Assembly: GCF_030015065.1 (NCBI RefSeq)
Contig: NZ_JAIVFN010000039.1
Span: 1 to 35,231, forward strand
Origin: Xanthobacter autotrophicus
GTDB taxonomy: Bacteria > Pseudomonadota > Alphaproteobacteria > Rhizobiales > Xanthobacteraceae
DNA length: 35,231 bases
Direction: 5' to 3'
In this document: in pieces, positions 7,486-15,743 of the stretch
Layout of the letters: the number at the start of each line of letters is the position of its first letter
How positions within the stretch are numbered: the first letter of the stretch is position 1
Notes under the pieces: model-generated
Told to the model about the DNA's origin: nothing
Seen by the model: the letters and a program-made list of their open reading frames with translations, nothing else
The model's database searches: none
Translations under genes and position numbers: made by a program

Positions 7486-8682
7486 ATGCTCTCCCAAGAC
7501 ATCATCGACGCCGTCGTCGCCGCGGCCAAGGACGCGCAGATCCCGCCCGCGGCGCTCCTCGCCGTCGTGGAGGTGGAGAGCGGCGGCACCGCGCTGGAGA
7601 TCGACGGGCGCACCCCGCGGCTGCTGTTCGAGCGCCACGTCTTCCATCGCGAGCTGAAGCAGGGCTGGCCCGGCAAGCTTGCTGCCGCCGTCAAGGCCGG
7701 CCTCGCCATCCCGAAGTGGTCGCGCGACACCCAGTACAAGGATCAGGGCAACTCCCGCGCCCGCCTCGCGCTCCTCGCCCGCGCCCGCGCCATCGAGGAG
7801 GAGCCGGCGAACCGCGCCTGCAGCTGGGGCCTCGGGCAGACCATGGGCTTCCTGGCCGAGGAGCTGGGCTACGGCACGGCCACCGCCATGGTGGCGCATA
7901 TGACGGCCGGCGGCATTGCCGCCCAGGTCGACATGATGGTCGCGGAGATCCGCAAGAAGGGCCTCGTCGACGAACTGCAGCGGCAGGACTGGGTCGGCTT
8001 CGCCATCCGCTACAACGGCCCCGGCTATGCCAAAAACCAGTACGACACCAAGCTCGCCGGAGCCTTCCGCCGCTGGGAGCGCTGGCTTGCCGCCGCGGCT
8101 GCAGGCGCGGCCGATCCGCCGCCGCAACACACCCGGCTGACGAAGCGCGAGATCGAGGCCGTCCAGCAGCAGCTCATCGACCTCGGCTATCCCAAGGTCG
8201 GCATCGTGGACGGCAAATGGGGTCCGGACACCACGGGCGCGGTCAGAGCGTTCCAGGTCTACGAGGGCCTGTCCGGCACCGGCGACTATGACGACGCCAC
8301 CCGGCAGGCCCTCGCCGAGGCGACGCCCCGCGCCGTTTCCGATGCGCGTGCCGCCACCACGGCGGATGACCTGCGCGCCGCCGGCTCACAGACGGTTGCC
8401 ATCGCCGACAAGGGGCGCGGCATCGTCAGGACCATCGTGGGCCTCGGGCTCGCCGGCGGCGCCAAGGAGGCGGGCGATGCGGGGTTGCTCGACCAGGCGC
8501 AGTCCGCCGTGGACCAGGTGCAGGCCGTGCGCCCGCTGGTGGAAGGCGCGCGCGAGCTGATCGGCTGGGCGACGTCGCACTGGTGGATCGGCGCCCTCAT
8601 CGTCGGCTTTGTCCTCTGGCGCCAGTTCGGCAGCGTTATCGAGCGCCGCGTCGCCGACCAGGTGAGTGGCCGTCATGCGTGA
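7486..8682 (+). CDS. Endolysin: N-acetylmuramidase with peptidoglycan-binding domain and C-terminal membrane segment
   Basis: The protein has 398 residues. The N-terminal domain (about 1-200) is of the N-acetylmuramidase type (PF11860/DUF3380), with VVEVESGG at 27-34 supplying the likely catalytic Glu, and LLFERHVFHREL. Residues 219-278 form a peptidoglycan-binding domain (VQQQLIDLGYPKVG, KWGPDTTGAVRAFQ). A hydrophobic segment WWIGALIVGFVLW near 366-378 follows a helical linker and is followed by a basic tail. It would cut the murein glycan chain at the end of infection. There is no N-terminal signal peptide. No separate holin gene is seen, so the C-terminal segment may replace or cooperate with one. 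It is the first gene after late promoter 1. Confidence 0.85.
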   Translation: MLSQDIIDAVVAAAKDAQIPPAALLAVVEVESGGTALEIDGRTPRLLFERHVFHRELKQGWPGKLAAAVKAGLAIPKWSRDTQYKDQGNSRARLALLARARAIEEEPANRACSWGLGQTMGFLAEELGYGTATAMVAHMTAGGIAAQVDMMVAEIRKKGLVDELQRQDWVGFAIRYNGPGYAKNQYDTKLAGAFRRWERWLAAAAAGAADPPPQHTRLTKREIEAVQQQLIDLGYPKVGIVDGKWGPDTTGAVRAFQVYEGLSGTGDYDDATRQALAEATPRAVSDARAATTADDLRAAGSQTVAIADKGRGIVRTIVGLGLAGGAKEAGDAGLLDQAQSAVDQVQAVRPLVEGARELIGWATSHWWIGALIVGFVLWRQFGSVIERRVADQVSGRHA

Positions 8683-8956
8683 GCGCTCTCCCGATCGCGA
8701 TTTCGAGGTCGCCCTGGTCATCCTGCGCGAGGGCCACGCGGTGGCCCGCCGCCGGTGGGCCGACGCCTGCGGCCCGGTGGAGCTGCTGCCGCCGGCCTAC
8801 ATCCATATCGGCCCCGAGCGCCGGCTCATGGGCGTGTGGCGGGGGCCGCCGGTCCGCATCCGCGAATATCGCCTCACCGGCGAGGACCTGCTCGCCACCG
8901 ACTGGCGGTGCATCCCCGCGTCGGAGTTGCTGGCCAGCGAGCGGGGGCGGTTCTGA
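8675..8956 (+). CDS. DUF2829/Tad2-like protein (possible anti-defence protein)
   Basis: This 93-residue protein has the layout of the DUF2829 family, which includes the Thoeris anti-defence protein Tad2. An N-terminal helix plus strand, DFEVALVILREGHAVARRRW (9-28), corresponds to the family pattern F-x-x-A-L-x-x-L-x-x-G-x-x-V-x-R-x-x-W. The C-terminal LLATDW (72-77) corresponds to the conserved A-x-D-W. Tad2 proteins bind cyclic ADP-ribose-type signals. Whether this member does is unknown. It overlaps the endolysin end by eight bases and the Rz-like start by one base. This start is preferred because the family pattern begins at residue 9. Confidence 0.6.
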   Translation: MRERSPDRDFEVALVILREGHAVARRRWADACGPVELLPPAYIHIGPERRLMGVWRGPPVRIREYRLTGEDLLATDWRCIPASELLASERGRF

Positions 8957-9303
8957 TGCTGAAAGCCCTCGGCACCCTCCTGCTCGATCCCGCCGCGCTC
9001 CTGCTGATGCTGGTGGCCGGCGCCGGCGGCGCCCTGTGGGGCTGGCACGGCGGCGAGGCCGCAGCCACCGGCCGGTGCGAGGCCGGCGCCCTGCGCGCCC
9101 AGCTCGCCACCGTCACGGCGGCGCGCAACGCCCTGCAGGCCCGTCTCGACACGCTCGCCACCCTTGCCGCTTCCGACGCCGCCCGTGCCGCCGAGGCGGC
9201 GCAGGCGGACAGGTCCAACGCACAGGCCGTCCATGCCACCCCTCCAAATCCCCGCGCTTGCCTTGATGCTGATGCTGCTCGCCGGCTGCGCGGCATCCGT
9301 TGA
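8956..9303 (+). CDS. Rz: Rz-like inner-membrane spanin
   Basis: This 115-residue protein has an N-terminal membrane anchor (LLLDPAALLLMLVAGAGGAL, about 8-27) followed by an Ala-rich coiled coil (RAQLATVTAARNALQARLDT), and ends with the Rz-like RACLDADAARRLRGIR. The i-spanin links inner and outer membranes together with Rz1 and fuses them at lysis. The Rz1-like gene starts inside it in another frame, the classical nested arrangement. The ATG overlaps the stop of the Tad2-like gene by one base. Confidence 0.8.
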   Translation: MLKALGTLLLDPAALLLMLVAGAGGALWGWHGGEAAATGRCEAGALRAQLATVTAARNALQARLDTLATLAASDAARAAEAAQADRSNAQAVHATPPNPRACLDADAARRLRGIR

Positions 9304-9520
9304 GCCGCCGCCGCCCCCGCCACCCAGCGTGCTGCCGGAGATCCCCGAGGACATCCGCGCCTGCCTGCACATGGAGGGCGTCGAGATCCCCGAGCGCGGT
9401 CTCGATGCCGGTGAGGTGGAGAAATTCTGGAAGGGCGACCGCCGCATCCTCGCCGCGCTGGGGCGCTGCGGACAGCGGTTCGTCCTTTGGTACGACCAGC
9501 TGAGGACGAACTGGCGATGA
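9233..9520 (+). CDS. Rz1: Rz1-like outer-membrane lipoprotein spanin
   Basis: This 95-residue protein has a lipoprotein signal, LALMLMLLAGC, with Cys19 as the lipidation site, followed by a proline run (PPPPPPPSV) typical of Rz1. The region after it (DIRACLHMEGVEIPERGLD to the end) is longer than in lambda Rz1. ATG 9233 is chosen because the signal peptide starts directly after it. A longer upstream frame would place a basic Pro-rich stretch before the signal. It begins 71 bases before the Rz stop in a different frame. Confidence 0.8.
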   Translation: MPPLQIPALALMLMLLAGCAASVEPPPPPPPSVLPEIPEDIRACLHMEGVEIPERGLDAGEVEKFWKGDRRILAALGRCGQRFVLWYDQLRTNWR

Positions 9521-9942
9521 TGGCGCTCATCAAGGACTGGGTGTGGCTGGTGACGGCCATCGGGCCGTTTCTGCTGGGCATCGGCCTGCTCTACTTGCGC
9601 AGCCAGTTTCCGACCAAGGTGGAGCATGCAGCAGCGGCGGAGACCTTGCGCGCCGAGCATGCCAAGGCCACCGGAGACCTCAAGAAGTCCATCACCGAGC
9701 TGACCGCCCAGGTGGAGGAGCGGCGGAGCGATACCGATCGCCGGCTCATCCACCTGGAGGCCGTCACCGAGCACCTGCCCACGCGCTCCGATATCGCCGC
9801 GCTCGACCGCCGGATGTCGGACGTGGAGCGCCAGAGCGCCGTGACCGCCGAGACCGTCCGCGGCGTCGAGCGCATCGTCGCCAAGGTGGATCGCACCGTG
9901 GAGATGGTGCTCGCCAACCAGATCCAGGACGCAAGATCCTGA
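9517..9942 (+). CDS. DUF2730 family phage protein (Mu gp25-like)
   Basis: This 141-residue protein has an N-terminal membrane segment (WVWLVTAIGPFLLGIGLLYL) followed by a long coiled coil (AAAAETLRAEHAKATGDLKK, RRLIHLEAV, RRMSDVERQSAVTAETVRG). This is the layout of DUF2730 proteins that lie between lysis and terminase genes in Mu-like phages. The function is unknown. Two ATGs (9517, 9520) are possible; 9517 gives the ATGA overlap seen throughout this phage. It might take part in lysis because of its place, but that is inference. Confidence 0.75.
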   Translation: MMALIKDWVWLVTAIGPFLLGIGLLYLRSQFPTKVEHAAAAETLRAEHAKATGDLKKSITELTAQVEERRSDTDRRLIHLEAVTEHLPTRSDIAALDRRMSDVERQSAVTAETVRGVERIVAKVDRTVEMVLANQIQDARS

Positions 9943-9952
9943 GGAGACAATC

Positions 9953-10258
9953 GTGAGCCTTGCCGAAGATCTTGCCCGCGACCGCCGTCGCCTCATCCTG
10001 GAGCATCTCGCCGCGGCCGAGGGGCACGGCCTCGGCGCCGGCGTGCTGGAGACGGTGGTCGCCCAGGCGCGCCACCGCGCCTGGCGCGACGTGGTGCAGG
10101 CCGACATCGCGCTGCTCGCCCAGCACAACCTGGTGCGCACCGAGGACCTGCCCTCGGCCATCGGCCTGCAGACGTGGGTAGAGCTGACGGGTCTCGGCCT
10201 CGACGTCGCCAACGGCCGCGAGCACCCGGCCGTCGCCCCCAAGCTGCCGAGCTACTGA
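9953..10258 (+). CDS. Mu gp26-like protein (VpaChn25_0724 family)
   Basis: This 101-residue protein starts at GTG 9953, six bases after GAGGAG. It contains RRRLILEHLAAAEGHGLGAG, VLETVVAQARHRAWRDVVQA and DIALLAQHNLVRTEDLP, a winged-helix-like pattern found in the gp26-type proteins that precede gp27 in Mu-like phages. The ending (TGLGLDVANGREHPAVAPKLP) is also characteristic of the family. The function is unknown. Its fixed place next to the terminase genes suggests a part in packaging or head gene control. Confidence 0.75.
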   Translation: MSLAEDLARDRRRLILEHLAAAEGHGLGAGVLETVVAQARHRAWRDVVQADIALLAQHNLVRTEDLPSAIGLQTWVELTGLGLDVANGREHPAVAPKLPSY

Positions 10259-10259
10259 G

Positions 10260-10871
10260 ATGGGCAAACGCTCCTCGGTCGACGCGCTCCCCCAGGAGGT
10301 CAAGGACTGGCTCATGCGCCTGCGTGAGCAGGGCGCGACCTATGACCAGATCGTCGCCAAGCTGCGCGAGCTGGACAACCTCGCCGTGGTGCCGTCGCGC
10401 TCGGCGCTGCACCGGCATATCCAGGAGGCCGAGCGCACCAAGGAGATGGTGGATCGGCAGCGCATCGTGGCCGAGGCCATGGTCAAGGATCTGGGCGAGG
10501 TCGACGATAGCCGCGTCACCCGTGGCAACATCGCCATGTTGCATGCCATCCTCACCCGCGTGCAGCAGACGGCGATCGACGCCATGATGACCGGCGACGG
10601 CAGCATCGACATGTCGCCCGGCGAGATCATGCAGCTTGCGAAGGCCCTCGATCACCTCGGCAAAACCGCCAAGGACGACGTGGCGCGCACCATGGCGATC
10701 GAGAAGCGTGCGTTTGAAAAGGCTCGGGCCGCCGCCGCCGCGGTGGCGGTAGGCGTGGCGCAGGAGGCTGGCCTCAGCGCCGAACGTATCGCCGAGATCC
10801 GCCGCGGCGTGCTGGGGTTGCGCCATACGTCCACGCCCACCTCGCAGCCCGAGGACATCGGCGATGCGTAG
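10260..10871 (+). CDS. DUF3486 protein (Mu gp27-like, candidate small terminase subunit)
   Basis: This 203-residue protein has an N-terminal helix-turn-helix (LPQEVKDWLMRLREQGATYD, QIVAKL, VPSRSALHRHIQ), which is the hallmark of DUF3486. A helical middle and C-terminal part follow (GEIMQLAKALDHLGKTAKDD). In Mu-like phages this gene precedes the large terminase and probably recognises DNA for packaging. It starts one base after the gp26-like stop and overlaps the large terminase gene by eight bases. Confidence 0.85.
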   Translation: MGKRSSVDALPQEVKDWLMRLREQGATYDQIVAKLRELDNLAVVPSRSALHRHIQEAERTKEMVDRQRIVAEAMVKDLGEVDDSRVTRGNIAMLHAILTRVQQTAIDAMMTGDGSIDMSPGEIMQLAKALDHLGKTAKDDVARTMAIEKRAFEKARAAAAAVAVGVAQEAGLSAERIAEIRRGVLGLRHTSTPTSQPEDIGDA

Positions 10872-12507
10872 CCCGACGCCGCAGGTGCTGCCCGCGCTCT
10901 CCAGCCTGGACGATCTCTTCCCGGTGCGATTGCTGCCGGCGGACCACGACCCGTTGGCGGATGGCATCCTCATGGCGCACCAGGTCGCCTGGATTGAGGA
11001 CCGGTCCATCCTCAAGCTCGGCGCGAAAGGGCGTCGTACCGGCATCACCTATGGCGAGGCGCTCGACAACACGCTGATCGCCGCCGCCTCCCTCAGCGCC
11101 GGCGGCGACAATGTGTTCTACATCCCCGACGTGAAGGACAAGGGGATCGAATACATCCGCTACGTGGGCCATTTCGCGCGGGTGGTGTCGAAGGAGCTGG
11201 GCACGATACAGGAGTTCCTGTTCGAGGACCGGCTCCCCAACGGCGACAGCCGCAAGATCACCGCCTGGCGCGTGCAGTTCCTGTCCGGCTTCCGCGTCGT
11301 TGCCCTGGCCTCCCGGCCGGCCAATATCCGAGGCCTGCAGGGCGTGGTGGTGATCGACGAGGCGGCGTTCCATGCGGACGTGGCCGCCGTGATCGATGCC
11401 GTCAACGCGCTCCTCATCTGGGGCGGGCGCATCCGCATCATCTCCTCGCACAACGGCGAGGAGAACGCGTTCAACACGCTGATCAAGGACACGCGGGCCG
11501 GCCTCTACGACTACTCCATCCATCACATTCCGTTCTCGCTCGCGGTGAAGAACGGGCTGTACGAGCGCGTCTGCCTCATGCGGGGATGGACGCCGACGCA
11601 GGCCGGCCGGCAGGCATGGCTCAACACCGTCCTGCGCTCCTACGGTCCCCGCCATGAGGCGAGGGACGAAGAGCTTGAGGCCATCCCGCGCAAATCGTCC
11701 GGCGTCTACCTGCCGCGCGCCCTCGTGCAGAAGGCGCAGCGCCAAGGCATCCCCATCGTGCCGTGGTCGGTTTCGGAGACCTTCTACCTCGACGACGAAC
11801 GCATGGCGGTGGGAAAGCGTTGGTTCGCCGAGCACGTTCGCCCGCTGCTCGCCGCTCTCGATTCCTCCAAGCGTCATGTGCTCGGCCAGGACTTCGCCCG
11901 AGACGGCGACCTCTCGGTGATCGTGGTCGCGGAAGAAGGGCTCGGGGACGTCTGGTCGGTCGCCTTCCAGATCGAGCTGCGGCGCGTGCCGTTCGATGTC
12001 CAGCGCTACATCCTGTTCGAGATCCTGGACCTGCTGACCCGGTGGCTCGCCAAGCTCGATGCCCGCGGCAACGGCCAGTCACATGCAGAAGCTGCCCAGC
12101 AGAAGTTCGGTGTCGACCGCGTCGAGTGCGTGATGGCAACGGCGCAGTGGTACGCACTCCACTTTCCGGAATACCGCGCGGCCCTCGAAGACGGCACGTG
12201 GCTCTTGCCCATGGGTGAGGATGTCATCGCCGATCACCGGCTCGTGGTCCTGCGCAACGGCTTTCCGGCCATGTCCGACCAGCATGTGAAGGGCCAGGAC
12301 GGTGAGTTCCGGCACGGCGACAGCGCGATCGCCGGCCTGCTTGCCCATGCTGCCACCGACTCGGAGCCGATGGAGTACGGCTACCGCCCGGCGGCCCGTC
12401 CCGCGGCCTCCACCGAGGGCGGCCTGGACCGCGACGGCTTCTGGCGGCCGGCTCGGGATGACCGACCGCGCCATTCCCTTCTGCCCCGATTCCGTGGAGG
12501 CCTGTGA
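10864..12507 (+). CDS. Terminase large subunit (Mu gp28-like)
   Basis: This 547-residue protein is the packaging motor: an ATPase that pumps phage DNA into proheads and a nuclease that cuts it. The ATPase domain has a modified Walker A, GAKGRRTGIT (53-62), Walker B VVVIDEAAF (161-169) and a coupling motif RIISSHNG (191-198). The nuclease half includes LGQDFARDGDLSVIVV, where the Asp residues fit an RNase H-like fold. Length matches Mu gp28 (551). Mu-type headful packaging takes host DNA flanking the prophage ends along. Confidence 0.9.
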   Translation: MRSPTPQVLPALSSLDDLFPVRLLPADHDPLADGILMAHQVAWIEDRSILKLGAKGRRTGITYGEALDNTLIAAASLSAGGDNVFYIPDVKDKGIEYIRYVGHFARVVSKELGTIQEFLFEDRLPNGDSRKITAWRVQFLSGFRVVALASRPANIRGLQGVVVIDEAAFHADVAAVIDAVNALLIWGGRIRIISSHNGEENAFNTLIKDTRAGLYDYSIHHIPFSLAVKNGLYERVCLMRGWTPTQAGRQAWLNTVLRSYGPRHEARDEELEAIPRKSSGVYLPRALVQKAQRQGIPIVPWSVSETFYLDDERMAVGKRWFAEHVRPLLAALDSSKRHVLGQDFARDGDLSVIVVAEEGLGDVWSVAFQIELRRVPFDVQRYILFEILDLLTRWLAKLDARGNGQSHAEAAQQKFGVDRVECVMATAQWYALHFPEYRAALEDGTWLLPMGEDVIADHRLVVLRNGFPAMSDQHVKGQDGEFRHGDSAIAGLLAHAATDSEPMEYGYRPAARPAASTEGGLDRDGFWRPARDDRPRHSLLPRFRGGL

Positions 12508-14147
12508 TGGCCCGCCTGTCCAAGATCCTCGGCCCCGATGGCCGCCCGGTGGACCTCGACGCCCTGTTCGACAAGGCCAAGGCGGGGCCGACGCTCACCG
12601 GCGTGCGCTCGCCCATCTCCGGCCACCCGGCGGACGGGCTCACGCCGGCGCGCTTGGCGCGCATCCACCGGGCCGCCGCCCAGGGCGATATCCTCGCCTA
12701 CCTGGAGCTGGCCGAGGACATCGAGGAGCGCGACCTGCATTATGCCGCCGTGCTCGGCACGCGGAAGCGGCAGGTCTCGCAGATCCCGGTGACGGTGGAG
12801 GCGGCGAGCGACGATCCGGAGCACATCAAGCATGCCGATTTCGTCCGCGACTGGCTCTCCGAAGGGGTACTCGACGCGGCTCTTTTCGACCTCTGCGATG
12901 CCATCGGCAAGGGCTTCTCGGTCCTCGAAATCGAGTGGGAGGCCACGCCCGAACGCCCCGCCACCCCGACCGCGCTCACGTGGCGCGATCCCCGATGGTT
13001 CACGGTCGACGAGCTGAGCCTCGACGAGATCATGCTGTACGAGGGCATCGGCAAGGAGCCGCTGGCCCCGCACAAGTTCATCGTGCATCGGCACAAGTCC
13101 AAGAGCGGCCTCACCATCCGCTCCGGCCTCGCCCGCGTTGCCAGCTGGGCGTGGATGTACAAGGCGTTCACGCTGCGCGACTGGGCGCTGTTCTGCCAGA
13201 ATTACGGCATGCCGATCCGCGTCGGCCGCTACGGCGCCGGCGCCACCGACGAGGACAAGGAGATCCTGTGGTCGGCGGTGGCGAACGTCGCCGGGGATTG
13301 CGCCGCCATCGTGCCGGACTCGATGAAGATCGAGTTCATCGAGCTGAAGAACGCGGCGGACGGCTCGAAGCTCTACGAGGCCCGCGCGAGCTGGATGGAT
13401 GCGCAGATCTCCAAGCTCGTGCTGGGGCAGACGGCCACCACCGATGCCAGTCCCGGCAGCCACGCCGCTGGCAGGACGCACCGCCTGGTGCAGGAGGACA
13501 TGGAGCGGGCCGACGCCCGTCTGATCGCGGCGACGCTCAACCGCCAGCTCGTCCACCAGATGGTGGCCTTCAACTTCGGGCCGCAGGCGAAATATCCGCG
13601 GCTCATGATCGGCCGGCCCGACGAGCTGCCCATCTCCGTCATCGTCGAGGCCATCGACAAGCTCGGGAGGCAGGGGCTGGAAGTCGAGGAGAGCCAGATC
13701 CTGGACCGGCTCGGCCTCACCGAGGCCGCCAAGGGCGAGAATGTGCGCAAGATCGGCGGGCGGCCACCGCCGGCGGAACCCAAGGCGCCCTCGGCGCCAC
13801 CCATCCTGCCGGGCCTGCCGGGCGGCCCTCCGCTCGCTGGTGCCCGGCCGCCGGCGGCCGGCCTCACCCGTCATCTCGTGTCGCTCCATGCCTCGGCGCC
13901 CGACCCGGAATATGTCGATGCGCTCACTGTGCGCCTGGCTGCGGAGATGAGCGGCGTCATGGCCGGCCTCACCGGCGAGATCCGCCGCGCCTTCGACGAG
14001 GCGACCGACATGCAGGACCTCGCCGACCGCCTGGAGCGCATGCAGCTCGATCCCAAGGCGTTCGCTGAGGCGATGACGCGCGGCATGGCGCTCGCCCACC
14101 TGGTGGGACAGGCCGCCCTGGTGGATGAGCTGCGTCACGAGATCTGA
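12507..14147 (+). CDS. H: Portal protein (Mu gp29-like, DUF935)
   Basis: This 546-residue DUF935 protein forms the dodecameric portal ring for DNA entry and exit at one head vertex. Characteristic parts are LYLELAEDIEERD-like sequence at 71-83, HYAAVLGTRKRQVSQIPVTV, WRDPRWFTVDE, and the long segment AFTLRDWALFCQNYGMPIRV. A C-terminal Pro-rich linker (PPPAEPKAPSAPPILPGLPG) leads into a helical tail that may contact the F-like protein. ATG 12507 is preferred over GTG 12504 because it is better spaced from GGAGG. It overlaps the terminase stop by one base. Confidence 0.9.
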   Translation: MARLSKILGPDGRPVDLDALFDKAKAGPTLTGVRSPISGHPADGLTPARLARIHRAAAQGDILAYLELAEDIEERDLHYAAVLGTRKRQVSQIPVTVEAASDDPEHIKHADFVRDWLSEGVLDAALFDLCDAIGKGFSVLEIEWEATPERPATPTALTWRDPRWFTVDELSLDEIMLYEGIGKEPLAPHKFIVHRHKSKSGLTIRSGLARVASWAWMYKAFTLRDWALFCQNYGMPIRVGRYGAGATDEDKEILWSAVANVAGDCAAIVPDSMKIEFIELKNAADGSKLYEARASWMDAQISKLVLGQTATTDASPGSHAAGRTHRLVQEDMERADARLIAATLNRQLVHQMVAFNFGPQAKYPRLMIGRPDELPISVIVEAIDKLGRQGLEVEESQILDRLGLTEAAKGENVRKIGGRPPPAEPKAPSAPPILPGLPGGPPLAGARPPAAGLTRHLVSLHASAPDPEYVDALTVRLAAEMSGVMAGLTGEIRRAFDEATDMQDLADRLERMQLDPKAFAEAMTRGMALAHLVGQAALVDELRHEI

Positions 14148-14155
14148 CCGGCGCC

Positions 14156-15535
14156 ATGGCCACCACCCTCAGCGCGCTGGACCTGCCTTTCGAGGAGGCC
14201 ATCGCCTTCCTGCGGCAGAAGGCGAACATCACCTCGCAGGACTACACGGACGTCTGGGGCAGGGCCAACGTCAAGTCCTTCACGGTGGCCGGCGCCGGCA
14301 CGCAGGCGCTGGTGGACGATTTCCGGTCCGAGGTGGCAAAGGCGCTGGAGAAGGGCACCTCGCTCCAGGAGTTCCGCAAGTCCTTCGACGCCATCGTCAC
14401 GAAGCACGGCTGGGACCACACCGGCACGCCGGGATGGCGCTCGCGGATCATCTTCGAGACCAATCTCGGCATGGCCTATAGCGCCGGCCGCTACGCCCAG
14501 CAGACCGAGCCCGAGACCCTCGCCGCCTTCCCTTTCTGGCAGTATGTGCACTCCGGCGCCCTGCATCCGCGCATCGAGCACAAGGGCTGGGACGGAACCG
14601 TCCTGCGCGCTGACGATCCGTGGTGGTCGACGCACTATCCGCCCAACGGCTGGCACTGCGGCTGCAGGACCCGTCCCGTCTCCGCCCGCGGCCTCGCCCG
14701 CATGGGCCGCAGTGGGCCGGACAAGGCACCGCGGGTGGAGATGGTGGAGCACGTCATCCGCAAGACCGGCGAGGTCGTCCGGGTGCCGAAGGGGATCGAC
14801 CCCGGCTTCGACTACAATGTCGGCCAGGAGTGGACCGGGCGGGCGCCGCAGATCCCGGCCAATGCCACGTTGAAGCCCCGCGCGGCGGTGCCGGCCCTGC
14901 CGGAGATGCCGAAGACGCCGGCCGGGCCTGCGCGCCCGCGGGTGCCGGACGACGAGCTGGCAACCGTCCTTCCGGCCGGCCGGCCGCATGCGGGCACGCC
15001 GATCCCGCCCCGGCAGTTCGCATCCCTCGCGGAGGCCGATGACACCCTCGCGGCCGAGGCCGCGGAGTGGGCGGCATCCCTCTCGCGGGAGGAGCGATAT
15101 GCGGTCGCCCAGTATCGCGGCTCCGCCGGGTTCCTCATGAACGAATTGCTGCGCACGGGCGCGAGCCACAGTGTGCTCGGTCCTCAGATCGAGCAGCTGA
15201 CGACCGCGCTGGAGCGATCCCGGCTGAAGATGCCGGTGCGGGTCTGGCGCGGCGTGTCCGGCGGCCCGGCCCTGCGGCTGCAGGTGGGGGATGTGGTCCC
15301 GGAAGCCGGCTTCTTCTCGGCGACGGTGGATGCCCGCATGGCCGCGGAAATGGCTGGAGCCGAAGGTGTCGTCATCGAAATCGACCTGCCGGCGGGCGCG
15401 CGGGCGGCCTATATCAACCATGTGCCGCGCGTGTCCGCCGAGCCCGAATATGAGATGCTGATGCCCCCGCGCCGGCGCCTCCGCGCGATCTCCCGGGTCG
15501 GCAACCGCATCAAGGTCGAGGTGCTCGATGACTGA
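14156..15535 (+). CDS. F: MuF-type head morphogenesis protein fused to an ADP-ribosyltransferase domain
   Basis: The protein has 459 residues. Residues 1-235 match Mu F/gp30 (SPP1 gp7 family), with PFEEAIAFLRQKANIT, FETNLGMAYSAGRY and the conserved PPNGWHCGCRTRP (162-174). A Pro-rich linker (about 240-285) leads to a second domain (286-459) with the marks of an arginine-type mono-ADP-ribosyltransferase: Arg in VRVWRG (R365), S-A-T in GFFSATVDA (388-390), and Glu-x-Glu in EPEYEMLMPP (E431, E433). Mu F itself lacks such a domain. MuF proteins are minor head proteins, and in some phages their C-terminal toxin-like domains enter the host with DNA. Delivery here is inference. Confidence 0.85.
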   Translation: MATTLSALDLPFEEAIAFLRQKANITSQDYTDVWGRANVKSFTVAGAGTQALVDDFRSEVAKALEKGTSLQEFRKSFDAIVTKHGWDHTGTPGWRSRIIFETNLGMAYSAGRYAQQTEPETLAAFPFWQYVHSGALHPRIEHKGWDGTVLRADDPWWSTHYPPNGWHCGCRTRPVSARGLARMGRSGPDKAPRVEMVEHVIRKTGEVVRVPKGIDPGFDYNVGQEWTGRAPQIPANATLKPRAAVPALPEMPKTPAGPARPRVPDDELATVLPAGRPHAGTPIPPRQFASLAEADDTLAAEAAEWAASLSREERYAVAQYRGSAGFLMNELLRTGASHSVLGPQIEQLTTALERSRLKMPVRVWRGVSGGPALRLQVGDVVPEAGFFSATVDARMAAEMAGAEGVVIEIDLPAGARAAYINHVPRVSAEPEYEMLMPPRRRLRAISRVGNRIKVEVLDD

Positions 15536-15743
15536 ACGCGAGGAACTGCTCCAGCGCATCGCGGCGGCCGGCGTCGATGCGGCGTCCTATGCGGATGCGC
15601 CCATCGAAGAGCTGAGATGGACGGCGCAGCAGTATGAGCGTGCGACGCGCCTCATCGCGGAGAAGGGCCGGCTCGGCGCGTTGTGGAGCCAGGGCTTCGG
15701 TCCCGATGGCGGCTTCGGCCCCGGTGGCAAGCGCGGGAAATGA
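15528..15743 (+). CDS. Small head-region protein of unknown function
   Basis: This 71-residue protein begins MTEREELLQRIAAAGVDAAS, continues with a helix (LRWTAQQYERATRLIAEKGR) and ends in a Gly-rich tail (GFGPDGGFGPGGKRGK). It overlaps the F-ART stop by eight bases and the gpG start by four. Its place directly after a gene with a toxin-like domain would suit an antitoxin or chaperone, but nothing in the sequence shows this. No family recognised. Confidence 0.6.
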   Translation: MTEREELLQRIAAAGVDAASYADAPIEELRWTAQQYERATRLIAEKGRLGALWSQGFGPDGGFGPGGKRGK

